Shown piece after piece: positions 1 through 9,272 of a DNA stretch of 64,000 bases. The stretch spans positions 23,007 through 87,006 of the forward strand of contig JBLIOE010000011.1 of NCBI GenBank assembly GCA_047639555.1. Reading direction: 5' to 3'. Within the stretch, counting starts at the first letter, position 1, and each line of letters begins with the position of its first letter. Below the pieces are notes generated by a model. That model searched no databases. It had not been told where the DNA came from and saw only the letters and a program-made list of their open reading frames with translations. The translations under genes and the position numbers were made by a program. Origin of the DNA: JAJRXC01 sp047639555 (GTDB lineage: Bacteria > Actinomycetota > Acidimicrobiia > Acidimicrobiales > Aldehydirespiratoraceae).

Positions 1-1168
1 CGTTGTCGCGCATCACCGCACGCGTTTCTGCTTCAGAGAAGTTCGCGATGTCTTTGACGTAGTCGGTCGGTTCCGGCAGCCCTTCAGCATGCGGAAAGTC
101 GGAGCCGAAGAGGAGACGTTCGATGCCAAGTTTGTCTCTGAGGAGATCCATGTCGTCCTCGAAGAACGGGGATACCCAAACGTTCTCGCGGAAGGCGTCG
201 ACCGGGTGGCGTTTGAACGCAAACGGCATCTTGCCGTAGCCACTCGCCAGGTTCCGAAGGAGATCCGGCACCCACATGGCGCCGTTCTCAACCGTGTAGA
301 GCCGAAGGTCAGGAAACCGATCGAGAATGCCGTGGCAGATCATTGCGGCGAGCGTGTCGGAGATCGTCCGATCAGCGAACGCCACCACGGGGAAGGGGGA
401 GTGGCGGAAGCCTTCGAACTGTCCGCTCGGCGGTTCCCAGATCTTGCCGTATTGGGAGGTGCCGCCGAGACCGGCATGGATTGCGTAGGGCACGCCGGCT
501 TCCTGCAACCGCGCCCAGATCGGGTCGTAGTCGGGCATGCCCGGCGACTGATAGCCGTGGGCGGTCGGGACCGGGCCGGGCACGGTGACGACCATTCGGG
601 CGCCCATCGCGAGCACTCGGTCGAGTTCGGCAATCGCCAGTTCCGGATCGGCCAGCGTGAGAAAGGGGACGGCGTAGATACGTCCGTCGCCGCGGTCGAA
701 TCCCCAGTCCTCATCGAGCCAGCTGTTGAATGCGGTGAAGGCCGCGTGGAGGGCGGGGATGTCGTGCTTCAGCGCCTCCTGCATGCCCACTCCCTTTGTG
801 GGGAACAGGAGCACGGTCTCCAGCCCTTGTTCGTCCATCAAGGCGAGGCGGGCGTCGCGGTGGCGGTAACCCGGGTGCGCAGAGATGGGAGCCAGGTCGC
901 CGAACATCTTCCCGAGGTCCATATCGCCGGCCTCGTTCTTCCCCCGGAAATAGTTCTCGAGGCTGCCCGGCGCGGCAACGGGGTCGAAGGTTGGGTTCGG
1001 GATGAACTTGTTGACTCTGCCGCCCACCAGGAAACGACGTTTGCCGTCGATCTCCGCCCACTGCATGCAGCGCTTCTTCATCTTGGGATCGATGTGGCGA
1101 ATGAAGGCGTCTTCGGCCTCGTAGTAATGGTTGTCGGCGTCGAACGCGAGAAACGGAAGCTCGGTCAT
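1..1168 (-). CDS. Amidohydrolase-2 family metal-dependent hydrolase, 3' end cut by window edge
   Basis: The reverse strand is open from an ATG at 1168 to the left edge (389 codons, no stop), so the C-terminus is missing. The protein starts MTELPFLAFDADNHYYE; the DADNH motif is the first metal-site motif in this TIM-barrel family, and GSDFPHAEG near residue 355 is the late Asp motif. It resembles the other two amidohydrolases in the window (28366 and 30403). Family members hydrolyse or decarboxylate cyclic or aromatic acids; the substrate here is unknown. It diverges from the acyl-CoA synthetase at 1255. A TACTCT box ends 6 nt before the ATG, which supports this start and a leaderless mRNA. 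Confidence 0.85.
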   Translation of the reverse strand, partial: MTELPFLAFDADNHYYEAEDAFIRHIDPKMKKRCMQWAEIDGKRRFLVGGRVNKFIPNPTFDPVAAPGSLENYFRGKNEAGDMDLGKMFGDLAPISAHPGYRHRDARLALMDEQGLETVLLFPTKGVGMQEALKHDIPALHAAFTAFNSWLDEDWGFDRGDGRIYAVPFLTLADPELAIAELDRVLAMGARMVVTVPGPVPTAHGYQSPGMPDYDPIWARLQEAGVPYAIHAGLGGTSQYGKIWEPPSGQFEGFRHSPFPVVAFADRTISDTLAAMICHGILDRFPDLRLYTVENGAMWVPDLLRNLASGYGKMPFAFKRHPVDAFRENVWVSPFFEDDMDLLRDKLGIERLLFGSDFPHAEGLPEPTDYVKDIANFSEAETRAVMRDN

Positions 1169-1174
1169 GTCGCG

Positions 1175-1184
1175 AGAGTACGCT
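1175..1184. promoter_or_regulatory. Overlapping divergent -10 core (agagTAcgct)
   Basis: On the minus strand TACTCT (1180-1175) ends 6 nt before the ATG at 1168, the spacing of an actinobacterial leaderless promoter. On the plus strand TACGCT (1179-1184) shares the same TA and would give a leader of about 65 nt to the ligase at 1255. No good -35 was seen on either strand. Confidence 0.45.
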
Positions 1185-1254
1185 AGGTTGTGGGTCGGCG
1201 GGAAATGTGCGCCGTGGGTATGTCCGGTCACCACTGAGCGACGAAGATGGCGCC

Positions 1255-2859
1255 ATGCAGCGAAGCTTCAATCTCGCGGATCTCTTTGAGGGTGCCGTCG
1301 AGGCGATCGGACAACAAGACGCGATCGTCACGGCCGGGGCAGACGACCCCGTCCAACGCCGTTCTTACGCCGAGCTCGATGCGCGGGCGAATCAGGTCGC
1401 CCACGTGTTGTCGGGTCTCGGAATCGGGGCCGGTGATCATGTCGCGGTGCACGCGATGAACTGTGTGGAGTTCATGGAGATCACCCTGGGTGTCTTCAAG
1501 CTGCGGGCCGTTCCCGTCAACGGCAACTTTCGTTACACGACGGACGAGTTGAAGTACGTCTTCGACGATGCCGAGGTGAAGGCCGTCTTTTCGCAGACCG
1601 GCATTCGCGATGAAGCGGCTACGGCTGCTGGCGGTCGGCCGCTTATCACGATCGGTCAGGACTATGAGGACACGATTGCGGGTGCGTCCACCGAACGACC
1701 CGACATTGGGGCCCGGTCGGGCGACGATCGCTACCTGCTCTACACGGGTGGCACCACGGGTATGCCGAAGGGCGTGGTCTGGCGCCATGAAGATGTCTTC
1801 TTTGGTGCGTTGGGCGGCACCGGCGCGCCGCGCCAAGGCCTTCCAAAACTCGAAAGCCCTGACGACATCGGTGCGTTCGTTACGAAGGGAACCGGCATTA
1901 CCCGCCGTCTCCCGCTCTGCCCGCTCATTCACGGTGGCGCGCAATGGATTGCCCTCACGTGCCTACTGACCGGCGGTACGTGTTTGCTGACCACCGATGC
2001 TTCGCTCGACCCCAGCTCGGCGCTCCGGCTCGCGGCTGATGAAGACGCCGAGTTCCTCATGATCATTGGCGACGCAGTGGCCCTGCCGCTCGCGGCCGAG
2101 CTCCGGCGAAATCACACGCTCTACGACCTCTCCGGGCTTCGCCTGATTTCGTCCTCCGGAGCGATTCTCTCGCCCGCGGTGAAAGCCTCGCTGGAGGAGT
2201 ATCTCCCGGCGGTAAAGATCATCGACCGGTTCGGGGCATCCGAGACCGGTGGGCAGGGTCGAATCAAACGCTCTCCCGACGGGCGGGGGCCGCTGCAGCT
2301 CATTGCCGACGAGCACACGACGGTCATCACCGACAGCGGGAGCCGGGTGACCCCAGGGTCGGGTGACCAGGGAAAGCTTGCCCGCAGCGGATGGATCCCG
2401 CTTGGTTATTGGAAGGACGAAGCGAAGACCGCCGCCACATTTCCGACCGTCGATGGCGTTCGTTACTCGATGCCCGGCGACATGGCGACGATCGAGGCCG
2501 ACGGAACGATCTCCGTGTTCGGCCGCGGCTCGATGGTGATCAACACCGGTGGCGAGAAGGTCTTTCCTGAGGAGGTTGAAGCGGCCGTCAAGGGACATCC
2601 CGCGGTGTTCGACTCGCTGGTGGTTGGTGTTCCCGACGAACGGTTTGGTGCCCGAGTCGCCGCCGTAATCTCGATCGCCGAAGGGGCAGTAGCGCCGTCG
2701 GCCGAGGAGCTGGCCGACCATTGCCGCTCGGTGATTGCCGGCTACAAGGTGCCCCGTCTCCTTGTGGTGGCCGAACGGGTGGAGCGAAAGGTCACGGGTA
2801 AAGGCGACTACCCCTGGGCGAAAGCGGCGGCCCTGGCGGCAGTCGAGGCGGCAACCTGA
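1255..2859 (+). CDS. Acyl-CoA synthetase (AMP-binding, FadD-like)
   Basis: A 534-residue adenylate-forming ligase that activates a carboxylic acid to its CoA thioester using ATP. The phosphate-binding loop YTGGTTGMPKG lies near residue 163, RFGASETGGQG is the A5 motif, GRGSMVINTGGEKVFPEE is the hinge/A8 region, and KVTGKGDYPW carries the C-terminal catalytic lysine. The ATG at 1255 (MQRSFNLADLFEGA) is preferred over an in-frame GTG at 1207 because the family begins with the xFNLADLFE segment. Its stop overlaps the next ATG by one base (TGATG), so it is probably translated together with the dehydrogenase that would act on its product. The acyl chain is not predictable; the fit to medium or cyclic acids is inference. 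Confidence 0.9.
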   Translation: MQRSFNLADLFEGAVEAIGQQDAIVTAGADDPVQRRSYAELDARANQVAHVLSGLGIGAGDHVAVHAMNCVEFMEITLGVFKLRAVPVNGNFRYTTDELKYVFDDAEVKAVFSQTGIRDEAATAAGGRPLITIGQDYEDTIAGASTERPDIGARSGDDRYLLYTGGTTGMPKGVVWRHEDVFFGALGGTGAPRQGLPKLESPDDIGAFVTKGTGITRRLPLCPLIHGGAQWIALTCLLTGGTCLLTTDASLDPSSALRLAADEDAEFLMIIGDAVALPLAAELRRNHTLYDLSGLRLISSSGAILSPAVKASLEEYLPAVKIIDRFGASETGGQGRIKRSPDGRGPLQLIADEHTTVITDSGSRVTPGSGDQGKLARSGWIPLGYWKDEAKTAATFPTVDGVRYSMPGDMATIEADGTISVFGRGSMVINTGGEKVFPEEVEAAVKGHPAVFDSLVVGVPDERFGARVAAVISIAEGAVAPSAEELADHCRSVIAGYKVPRLLVVAERVERKVTGKGDYPWAKAAALAAVEAAT

Positions 2860-4961
2860 TGTCGCTCGCGCTCACTGATGATCATGCGGCCCTGGCCGAT
2901 ACCGCGCGCCGCTGGGTCGACTCGGTGGTCGGTGCGCCGGGGGTGCGAGCGGGGATCGATGATGACCCGGTCGCGGCATTCGCCCACTGGAACGCGATGG
3001 TCGACATGGGCTGGCCCGCCCTTCACGGGCCCGAGGAGTTCGGTGGCCAGGGGTTTGCCCTCGCCGATCTCGCAATCGTGCTGGAGGAATGTGGCCGTGG
3101 GCTCGTGCCCGGTCCGCTGATCCCCACCGCGCTCGCGGTAGCGGTGTTGCGCGAGTCGGCACCGTCCTCGTGGCGAGACGACTGGTTGCGCCGACTCAGC
3201 GCGGGTGAGACCGCGGCCGTGGGGCTACACCCGGGCGACGGTGGTTCATTCGCGAGCGTCCTCGGTGCTCGCGGCGCGGCGCTCACAATTGTCCCAACAA
3301 CCGAAGGCTGGCAGGGGTACGACGCGGCCCAGGTTTCGATCGTCGACGAAACGGGCATCGACCTCATGCGACCGGTCGCGACGATCGAGGTTGCTGGTCC
3401 GGGTATGGCGATCGAGATCGAGACCGACCGGGTCCACGACCTGGCAACACTGGTGCTCGCGGCCGAAGCAATCGGCGTCGGCGCGTGGTGTGTTGAGACT
3501 GCGTCGTCGTACGCCCGCGAGCGAGTGCAGTTCGGTCGACCGATTGGTCAGTTTCAGGGTGTGAAGCATCGCTGCGCCGACATGTTGGCGGCACTCGAAC
3601 TCGCTCGGGCCATCACGTGGGACGCACTACGTGGTGGGGAGTCAGACGAAGAGCGGCTGGCGATCGCCGCGGTTGGCGCAATCGTCCCCGCCTCGATTGT
3701 TGAGATTGCGAAGGACTGCATTCAGGTGCTTGGCGGCATCGGATTCACCTGGGAGCACGATGCCCATATAGCGCTTCGGCGCATGGTGGCCACGAAGGCG
3801 TTGCTCCCGCCAGCTACGACGAGGCAAGCCGAGGTTGCGACGGCCGTCGCTGCTGGTGTGCAGCGCCGCCTGCCGGTCGAACTCCCCGAGGCGGCGGAGG
3901 CAATCCGGCCACAGGTCGCGGCGTGGATCGCCGCGCTGAAGGAACGCCCTGGCCCGGAATGGAACACGGTCGTCGCCGACGAGGGTTATCTCGCGCCTCA
4001 TTGGCCCCGTCCGTGGGGGCGAGGGGCGAGTGCGGTCGAACAGGTGGTCATCGACCAGGAGTTCACGGCCGCCGGAGTTCGTCGGCCGCACCTGCAGGTG
4101 GCGGCGTGGGCCCTGCCCACCCTTCTCGCCCACGGCACATCCGAGCAGCAGGATCGCTGGATGGGCCCGTCACTGCGCCAGGAGATCATGTGGTGTCAGC
4201 TCTTCTCCGAGCCGGAGGCGGGCTCGGATCTCGCCGCACTGCGAATGAAAGCGATCCGTGACGGTGACGGTTGGCGGCTCACCGGTCAGAAGGTTTGGAC
4301 GTCGATGGCCCACACGGCCGACTGGGGGATCTGCCTGGCCCGCACCTCGCCCGACAAGCCGAATCACGACGGCATTACATGCTTTTTCGTCGACATGCGC
4401 ACGCCCGGCATCGAGGTTCGGCCGCTGCGGGAGATCAACGGCGATGCCTGGTTCAACGAGGTGTTCTTCGATGACGTATTCGTGCCCGATGACTGTGTGA
4501 TCGGTACCGTTGATGACGGCTGGCGAGCGGGTCGCACCACACTCGCCAACGAGCGAGTCTCGATGGGTTCCGGCGCGTCAATCGGTGCGGGAGTGCTTGC
4601 CCTCGTTGAGGTTCTCGATGAGCAGGCGTCCGACCACGATCGGGCCAACGTGGGCCGTCTGCTGGCGCGCGATGCCGCGCTCACTGCCCTTCGTCGCCGC
4701 ATGACCATTCGTTCGCTGGCTGGCGCCGATGCCGGGCCGGAGGCAAGCGTTGTCAAGCTCCTCGGTGTATTGCACGATCAGGACGTGCAGGAGGCCGGTG
4801 TGGAGCTACTCGGTCCGGCCGCGGCAGCGGCCACCGGGGAAGCCCGTGGGTGGGTGAGCGCCTTCCTGTGGAACCGCAGCCTGACTATTGCTGGCGGCAC
4901 CAGCGAGGTGCAACGCAACGTGATTGGCGAACGACTGCTCGGCCTGCCCCGCGACGTCTAG
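2859..4961 (+). CDS. Two-unit (fused) acyl-CoA dehydrogenase
   Basis: At 700 residues this is about twice the usual acyl-CoA dehydrogenase length. Residues 1 to about 335 form one complete unit, with FGRPIGQFQGVKHR and the late LGGIGFTWEHD segment. After a short linker, residues about 345-700 form a second unit with MSEPEAGSDL-type FAD/substrate motifs (here SEPEAGSDLAALR), GQKVWTS, NERVSMG and the C-terminal IAGGTSEVQRN plus GERLLGLPR. Actinobacterial heteromeric dehydrogenases are normally two adjacent genes, as at 33650/34756; here both parts lie in one chain. The start overlaps the ligase stop. It probably oxidises the CoA ester made by that ligase to the 2-enoyl-CoA with FAD. Confidence 0.9.
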   Translation: MSLALTDDHAALADTARRWVDSVVGAPGVRAGIDDDPVAAFAHWNAMVDMGWPALHGPEEFGGQGFALADLAIVLEECGRGLVPGPLIPTALAVAVLRESAPSSWRDDWLRRLSAGETAAVGLHPGDGGSFASVLGARGAALTIVPTTEGWQGYDAAQVSIVDETGIDLMRPVATIEVAGPGMAIEIETDRVHDLATLVLAAEAIGVGAWCVETASSYARERVQFGRPIGQFQGVKHRCADMLAALELARAITWDALRGGESDEERLAIAAVGAIVPASIVEIAKDCIQVLGGIGFTWEHDAHIALRRMVATKALLPPATTRQAEVATAVAAGVQRRLPVELPEAAEAIRPQVAAWIAALKERPGPEWNTVVADEGYLAPHWPRPWGRGASAVEQVVIDQEFTAAGVRRPHLQVAAWALPTLLAHGTSEQQDRWMGPSLRQEIMWCQLFSEPEAGSDLAALRMKAIRDGDGWRLTGQKVWTSMAHTADWGICLARTSPDKPNHDGITCFFVDMRTPGIEVRPLREINGDAWFNEVFFDDVFVPDDCVIGTVDDGWRAGRTTLANERVSMGSGASIGAGVLALVEVLDEQASDHDRANVGRLLARDAALTALRRRMTIRSLAGADAGPEASVVKLLGVLHDQDVQEAGVELLGPAAAAATGEARGWVSAFLWNRSLTIAGGTSEVQRNVIGERLLGLPRDV

Positions 4962-4998
4962 CTCCGCCGGGTGCGTCGAGCGACCCGAGGCCAACCGG

Positions 4999-5004
4999 TA
5001 GCGT
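4999..5004 (+). promoter_or_regulatory. Leaderless -10 box TAGCGT
   Basis: TAGCGT ends 6 nt before the ATG at 5011, so transcription would begin at or next to the start codon. The same hexamer precedes the other lipoprotein gene at 61810. Confidence 0.45.
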
Positions 5005-5010
5005 GGCCCG

Positions 5011-5973
5011 ATGGCCCGTACCCCCCTGCTCCGCCTTCTCTCGATCCTGTTTGTGTTTGCGTTGATCGCTTCCTCATGTAGCGACGATGCAACTCCAACC
5101 GCGGTTGATCCGCCCGCCGACGAAGTGTCGGATCCGGCGGAGAACCCGGACGTCGCCGCCGAGACTGAACCCGACGACGCCCCGGTGAGCGACGATGACA
5201 CTCCGGTGGTCGACGACGATATGGGCGATGATCCGACGCCCCAAGCCGGCCCTTACTGCACGCTCTCGGCAGAGGCCGTTGCCGAGCGTGATGACTTCGA
5301 TGCGCTGACCGCCACTCCCGAGAGTGTGGAGCGTTACTACCGGGCTCAGGCCGACCTGCTCGAGCAGGCCGCGATCGTGGTGCCCGACGTGATCGCAGAT
5401 GACCTCGCGGTTCTCGTCGACCTGATCGATCAGACGATCGCCATTCTCGAGCCGACCGGCTGGGACGTAGTGGGTTCGGTCGATGCGCTCACTCCGCTCT
5501 ATGAGTCGTCCGAGGCGTCGACGGCGGGCGCGGCACTCGACGACTTCGACGAGTCGATCTGTGGCCGTGTTCTTGACGAGGCGCTGCCTGACGAGAGCGT
5601 GCCGCCGCCCGGACTCATCGATGTTCCGGCTGAGGCGCAGGCATATTGTGCGCGCTCGTTTGCTCTCGCTGAGCAGGGAGCGGTTCCCGCGGGTGACTCC
5701 GCCGAAGAGGCAGAGCAGTTCTATTCCAGTCTCGTTGCCCAGCTTGATTCGATGATCGAAGTTGCGCCCGCGGAGATTCTCACCGACGTCATGTTTCTGC
5801 AGTCCAGCTTCCAGATGGTCTACGACATCCTCGCCGCGGCCGAGTGGGACCTTGCGGCGGGGCTCGGTGATGTTGAAGCGTGGGCGGCCGACCCGCAGGT
5901 CGCGGATGCGATGGACGATTCCATCGATCGGCTGAGCAGCTATGACAGCGACGTCTGTGGGATCGATTTCTAG
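5011..5973 (+). CDS. Acidic secreted lipoprotein of unknown function
   Basis: A 320-residue protein with a lipoprotein signal: basic MARTPLLR, hydrophobic core, then IASSC as lipobox with the Cys near residue 23. An Asp/Glu/Pro-rich linker follows (about residues 25-85, DDDTPVVDDDMGDD-like), then two similar helical blocks each starting at a Cys in a YC.(L/R)S context (about 89 and 213) and each ending in an (S/D).(I/V)CG segment (about 187 and 317), which suggests an internal duplication. It should be anchored outside the membrane. No known domain was recognised. It is probably a single transcription unit with its own leaderless promoter. Confidence 0.75.
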   Translation: MARTPLLRLLSILFVFALIASSCSDDATPTAVDPPADEVSDPAENPDVAAETEPDDAPVSDDDTPVVDDDMGDDPTPQAGPYCTLSAEAVAERDDFDALTATPESVERYYRAQADLLEQAAIVVPDVIADDLAVLVDLIDQTIAILEPTGWDVVGSVDALTPLYESSEASTAGAALDDFDESICGRVLDEALPDESVPPPGLIDVPAEAQAYCARSFALAEQGAVPAGDSAEEAEQFYSSLVAQLDSMIEVAPAEILTDVMFLQSSFQMVYDILAAAEWDLAAGLGDVEAWAADPQVADAMDDSIDRLSSYDSDVCGIDF

Positions 5974-5998
5974 CGATCTCGCCACCCCGCTTCTGTGG

Positions 5999-6910
5999 TT
6001 ATGTCGCGTTGATGATCTGCTCGCCGTAGCGCTCCAGAGTTTCGATCGCATGGTCGATCGAATCGCCAGGAATCTGCACGCTGCTCCAGTTCACGCCGAG
6101 GGTTGCGAGTTCGGCGAGCCCTTCTCGATGAGCATCGACGTGAAACGAGTCGTCGGCCGGTGACCCGCCCTTGGAAGTGCCGAAACTGACATCGATGCTG
6201 TCGCGATCTCGTCCGGCTTCGTCAACATGGCGCCAGAGGTAATCGAGCATCTCTGCGAGGTCTTCGACCGTTTCTAGCGGTGGGGTTTTTGCCGTGCCGG
6301 CCAGCTGGCGGGGTGCGGGAAACGGCACCCACCCGTCGGCTGACTGCGCGACGCGCCGTCGTGAGAGCTGGCTGTTGCCGCCGATCCAAATCGGGACATG
6401 GCCGGGTTGGGGGTTGGCGGTCTGGCCATGAGCCGTGAAGGTCGAACCCTCGTAGGCGAAGTCGTCCGCGGTCCACACGCCTCGCAGCACATCGATCGCT
6501 TCGTCGAAGATCTTGTTGCGGTGATCGAAGTCAACACCAAGCGCCTTGTACTCACCCTTGAGATAACCGGTGCCCACCGCCAGTGTGAATCGTTGGTCGG
6601 AAAGGGCGTCGATGGTGGCGACGGCCTTCGCCACGAGAAAAGGATTCCGATAGGGCAACACCACGACGTTGGGGATCAGTCGAATCGTCTCGGTGACTGC
6701 AGCGACAAAGGCCAGTGCCGCGAAGGGGTCGAGGGCATCGTGGCCGCCGGCTTGAAGCCATCGGTCGGTTGGTGCCGGGTGATCGGTGAATCCAATGCCG
6801 GAGAATCCTGAGCGCTCGGCCGCCTGAGCGAATCGGACGAGGCCGTCTTTCGTCAGGAACTCGGGGTTGTACGGATGGGTGACCAGTGGGTACGTGACGG
6901 AGAACTTCAC
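5999..6910 (-). CDS. LLM-class (probably F420-dependent) oxidoreductase
   Basis: A 303-residue luciferase-like monooxygenase fold protein. It has FSGIGFTDHPAPTDRW near the N-terminus, the IRLIPNVVVLPYRNPFLVAK strand region, RFTLAVGTGY, and VPIWIGGNS, all typical of the F420 branch. The GTG at 6910 is chosen because it forms a GTGA overlap with the stop of the upstream kinase gene, and the sequence from MKFSVTYP matches the family start; the open frame further upstream lies inside the kinase gene in another frame and is not family-like. The reaction is probably a hydride transfer to or from F420; the substrate is unknown. Confidence 0.85.
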   Translation of the reverse strand: MKFSVTYPLVTHPYNPEFLTKDGLVRFAQAAERSGFSGIGFTDHPAPTDRWLQAGGHDALDPFAALAFVAAVTETIRLIPNVVVLPYRNPFLVAKAVATIDALSDQRFTLAVGTGYLKGEYKALGVDFDHRNKIFDEAIDVLRGVWTADDFAYEGSTFTAHGQTANPQPGHVPIWIGGNSQLSRRRVAQSADGWVPFPAPRQLAGTAKTPPLETVEDLAEMLDYLWRHVDEAGRDRDSIDVSFGTSKGGSPADDSFHVDAHREGLAELATLGVNWSSVQIPGDSIDHAIETLERYGEQIINAT

Positions 6911-8244
6911 TGCTCGGAGGCCTCTCGGAAGGTGATGTAGCGCTCGATCGCAGCCTCGGCATATTCGGGCCGCGGTATCACGCGATGACTGATCTTGGCC
7001 CAGCCGCCGTTCGCGGCCGAGTCGGTCGACAGATTCGCGGTCTGGCGAGCAACGAGCGCGGCGCCCAGGGCCGCACCCGCCGCGGTTGCGGACACGTCGA
7101 CCGGAAGCCCTGTGGTATCGGCCAGCGCCTGCATCCACGCGGGCGACATCGTGCCGCCGGCCGTTGCGACGATGCGTTGCGGAGCGGAATCGCGGGCGAG
7201 GAGTTGGTCGTGGGCGAGATCGAGATGGTGACGGACCACAAACCCCGCGGCGTCATACGCCGCGGCGAGGATGGCGGCCGGGTCGTGCCCGAGACCGAAG
7301 TCGATCAGCCGGGCTTCCTTGTCTGGGTCGTGGAACGGCGTGCGTTCGCCGCGGAGATAGGGCAGCCAGACCGGTCGTGAGGACGGCCCGACCGCCAACA
7401 CGTCGGCCTGGTCGGGGTCGCCGGTGATCCGACGAACATGATCAATGAACAGGCCGCCCGCGTTGCTGGCACCACCCACGGCCATCATCTTGTTGACGGC
7501 GTACGGGATCGTCCAGAGTCCGGGAACGTCGAACCAATGGGGAGTGAGAGCCATCGGTATGAGGGTCGTGCCGCAGACAACAAGCACGTCGCCGGCCTTG
7601 GATGCGTCGGCCACGCTCTGTTCGCCGAGGACATCGATGGTTCCCCCGGACACCTCTGTGGCGCCCCGCCGCCCGATAGTGAGAGCCCCCGGCATGAATG
7701 AGGGGAGCTGTTCCGATCGCAGGCCCAGTTCGGTTAAGAGTTCGGTATCCCATCCGGTGCCGGTGAATAGAGGGGCCATGGTGGTGGCGGTGGCCGTGTC
7801 GATCGCGCCGACGCCACACAGCGCATGATTCGCCACCGCCTGGGCCGGCCACAGCGCGGCGACACCAGGGCGGCCGAGGAGGGCACGGGCGAAGCCGACC
7901 ACTTCACCGGTGATCGTGCCGTCGACCGCAGTGCTGTGGCCCCGCTTATCGCCGTAGAGCACACCTTCAGTAACGGGGATCCCCGCGTCATTGACGCCAC
8001 ACAGCGAGGGGACCATCGCGGAAACCGTCACGGCGGCAATGTCGAGTCCTTCACTCACCGTGTGCCACGCCTGGAGGACGCCATCAACCCAAGCGGCCTT
8101 CGCATCGTGTTCAAACGTGTCTCGATCAGGCGCGCGGATCTCGTGCGGAACCCTTGTCTGGGCGAGGATCTTCCCGTCGCCGTCCGCAGCTACGGCCTTG
8201 ACGGACGTGGTGCCGATATCGATGCCTACGGTGATGTCACTCAA
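6907..8244 (-). CDS. FGGY-family carbohydrate kinase
   Basis: A 445-residue sugar kinase. The N-terminal ATPase fold opens with VGIDIGTTSVKAVAADGDG (phosphate 1 loop), EGVLYGDKRG follows, and the C-terminal half has VATAGGTMSPAWMQAL and AAGAALGAALVA, as in xylulokinase-like FGGY enzymes. It should phosphorylate a pentose, tetrose or related polyol with ATP. It starts with TTG at 8244 after an AAAGAGAG ribosome site and overlaps the LLM gene downstream (GTGA). The divergent 2-hydroxyacid dehydrogenase and class II aldolase suggest one sugar or sugar-acid pathway; the exact sugar cannot be read from sequence. Confidence 0.88.
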   Translation of the reverse strand: MSDITVGIDIGTTSVKAVAADGDGKILAQTRVPHEIRAPDRDTFEHDAKAAWVDGVLQAWHTVSEGLDIAAVTVSAMVPSLCGVNDAGIPVTEGVLYGDKRGHSTAVDGTITGEVVGFARALLGRPGVAALWPAQAVANHALCGVGAIDTATATTMAPLFTGTGWDTELLTELGLRSEQLPSFMPGALTIGRRGATEVSGGTIDVLGEQSVADASKAGDVLVVCGTTLIPMALTPHWFDVPGLWTIPYAVNKMMAVGGASNAGGLFIDHVRRITGDPDQADVLAVGPSSRPVWLPYLRGERTPFHDPDKEARLIDFGLGHDPAAILAAAYDAAGFVVRHHLDLAHDQLLARDSAPQRIVATAGGTMSPAWMQALADTTGLPVDVSATAAGAALGAALVARQTANLSTDSAANGGWAKISHRVIPRPEYAEAAIERYITFREASEQ

Positions 8245-8268
8245 CGGATTCTCTCTTTCCCCGCCGTG

Positions 8269-8278
8269 AAACTAACGT
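8269..8278. promoter_or_regulatory. Overlapping divergent -10 core (aaacTAacgt)
   Basis: Plus strand TAACGT (8273-8278) ends 7 nt before the ATG at 8286, giving a leaderless mRNA. Minus strand TAGTTT (8274-8269) shares the TA and would give a leader of about 17 nt carrying the AAAGAGAG site of the kinase gene. Confidence 0.45.
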
Positions 8279-8285
8279 CTGCGTC

Positions 8286-9272
8286 ATGTTGCGACCTACT
8301 GCGCTAGTAACCGCCCCGTTGCGAGGGCCCGCGCTCGACGATCTTCGCGCGGTCGTCGACGTCATTCTTGATCCATGGATCGACTATCGGCCAATCAAGT
8401 TGCACGGCCCAGAGGATCTTGCGGCGCGCGTCCGTGAGACGGGCGCAACGATCCTGATCTGTGAAGCCGACTTCTGCATGGGCGAGGTGCTCGACCTGCC
8501 GCTTACCGTGATCGGCTCCACCCGGGGCGACCCGACCAATGTCGACGTTGAGGCCGCAACCGCCGCGGGCATCCCGGTGGTGCACACCCCGGGTCGCAAC
8601 GCCGACGCAGTCGCGGAGATGACGATCGCGATGTTGATGGGTGTCACCCGTCACCTGATCGCCGGGCATCGCGACATGGTCGAAGGAACGGTGCACGGGG
8701 AATCTCTGCCGTATCAGCGTTACCGGGCATGGCAGGTCGCTGGTCGTACGATCGGCTTGGTTGGGCTCGGCGCGGTTGGTCGAGCCACAAAGTGGCGGCT
8801 CGAAGGCCTCGGCATGCGGGTGATTTCGGCCGACCCGTTTGCGGCCGAGGCCACGCACAGCCTCGAGGCGCTCGTCGCCGAAGCCGACGTCGTTTCGATG
8901 CACGCAGCCGTCACTCCCGAAACCTTCGGGATGATGAACGCCTCGGTGTTTGGGCAGATGAAACCCGGTGCGATCTATCTCAACTCCGCGCGGGCGGGTC
9001 TGCACAATGTCGATGACCTTGTTATTGCTCTCCAGAGCGGCCAGGTCGGCGCGGCGGCCCTCGACCATGTCGACGGCGAGACTCTTCCCGACGGACATCC
9101 GCTGCTCGGCACCGATGGTGTGGGATTGCCGAACGTGCTCCTCACGCCCCATATCGGCGGCGCTACGTTTGATGTCGAGACCCGCCAGACGGAGATGATC
9201 GTGGCGGATGTCTTGGCGATTCTCGCGGGCGATCGGCCCGTCTACTGTAAGAACCCTGAGGTATTCGCATGA
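8286..9272 (+). CDS. D-isomer-specific 2-hydroxyacid dehydrogenase
   Basis: A 328-residue NAD(P)-dependent 2-hydroxyacid dehydrogenase. The Rossmann fingerprint GLVGLGAVGRATKW is near residue 158. The catalytic triad is visible as the Arg in LNSARAGL, the Glu in DGETLPDGHP and the His in LTPHIGGAT. It should interconvert a 2-hydroxy and a 2-keto acid. It overlaps the class II aldolase gene by 4 nt (ATGA), so the two are translationally coupled. Together with the divergent FGGY kinase this resembles a sugar-acid catabolic module; that pathway assignment is inference. Confidence 0.9.
   Translation: MLRPTALVTAPLRGPALDDLRAVVDVILDPWIDYRPIKLHGPEDLAARVRETGATILICEADFCMGEVLDLPLTVIGSTRGDPTNVDVEAATAAGIPVVHTPGRNADAVAEMTIAMLMGVTRHLIAGHRDMVEGTVHGESLPYQRYRAWQVAGRTIGLVGLGAVGRATKWRLEGLGMRVISADPFAAEATHSLEALVAEADVVSMHAAVTPETFGMMNASVFGQMKPGAIYLNSARAGLHNVDDLVIALQSGQVGAAALDHVDGETLPDGHPLLGTDGVGLPNVLLTPHIGGATFDVETRQTEMIVADVLAILAGDRPVYCKNPEVFA

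Noticed and set aside
89..1186. Open plus-strand frame of 365 codons
   Set aside because: It lies antisense to the cut amidohydrolase, whose protein has clear family motifs; the plus-strand translation has none. Long antisense frames are common in GC-rich genes.
5074..6051. Open minus-strand frame of 325 codons
   Set aside because: It mirrors the lipoprotein gene, which has a proper signal peptide and promoter box.
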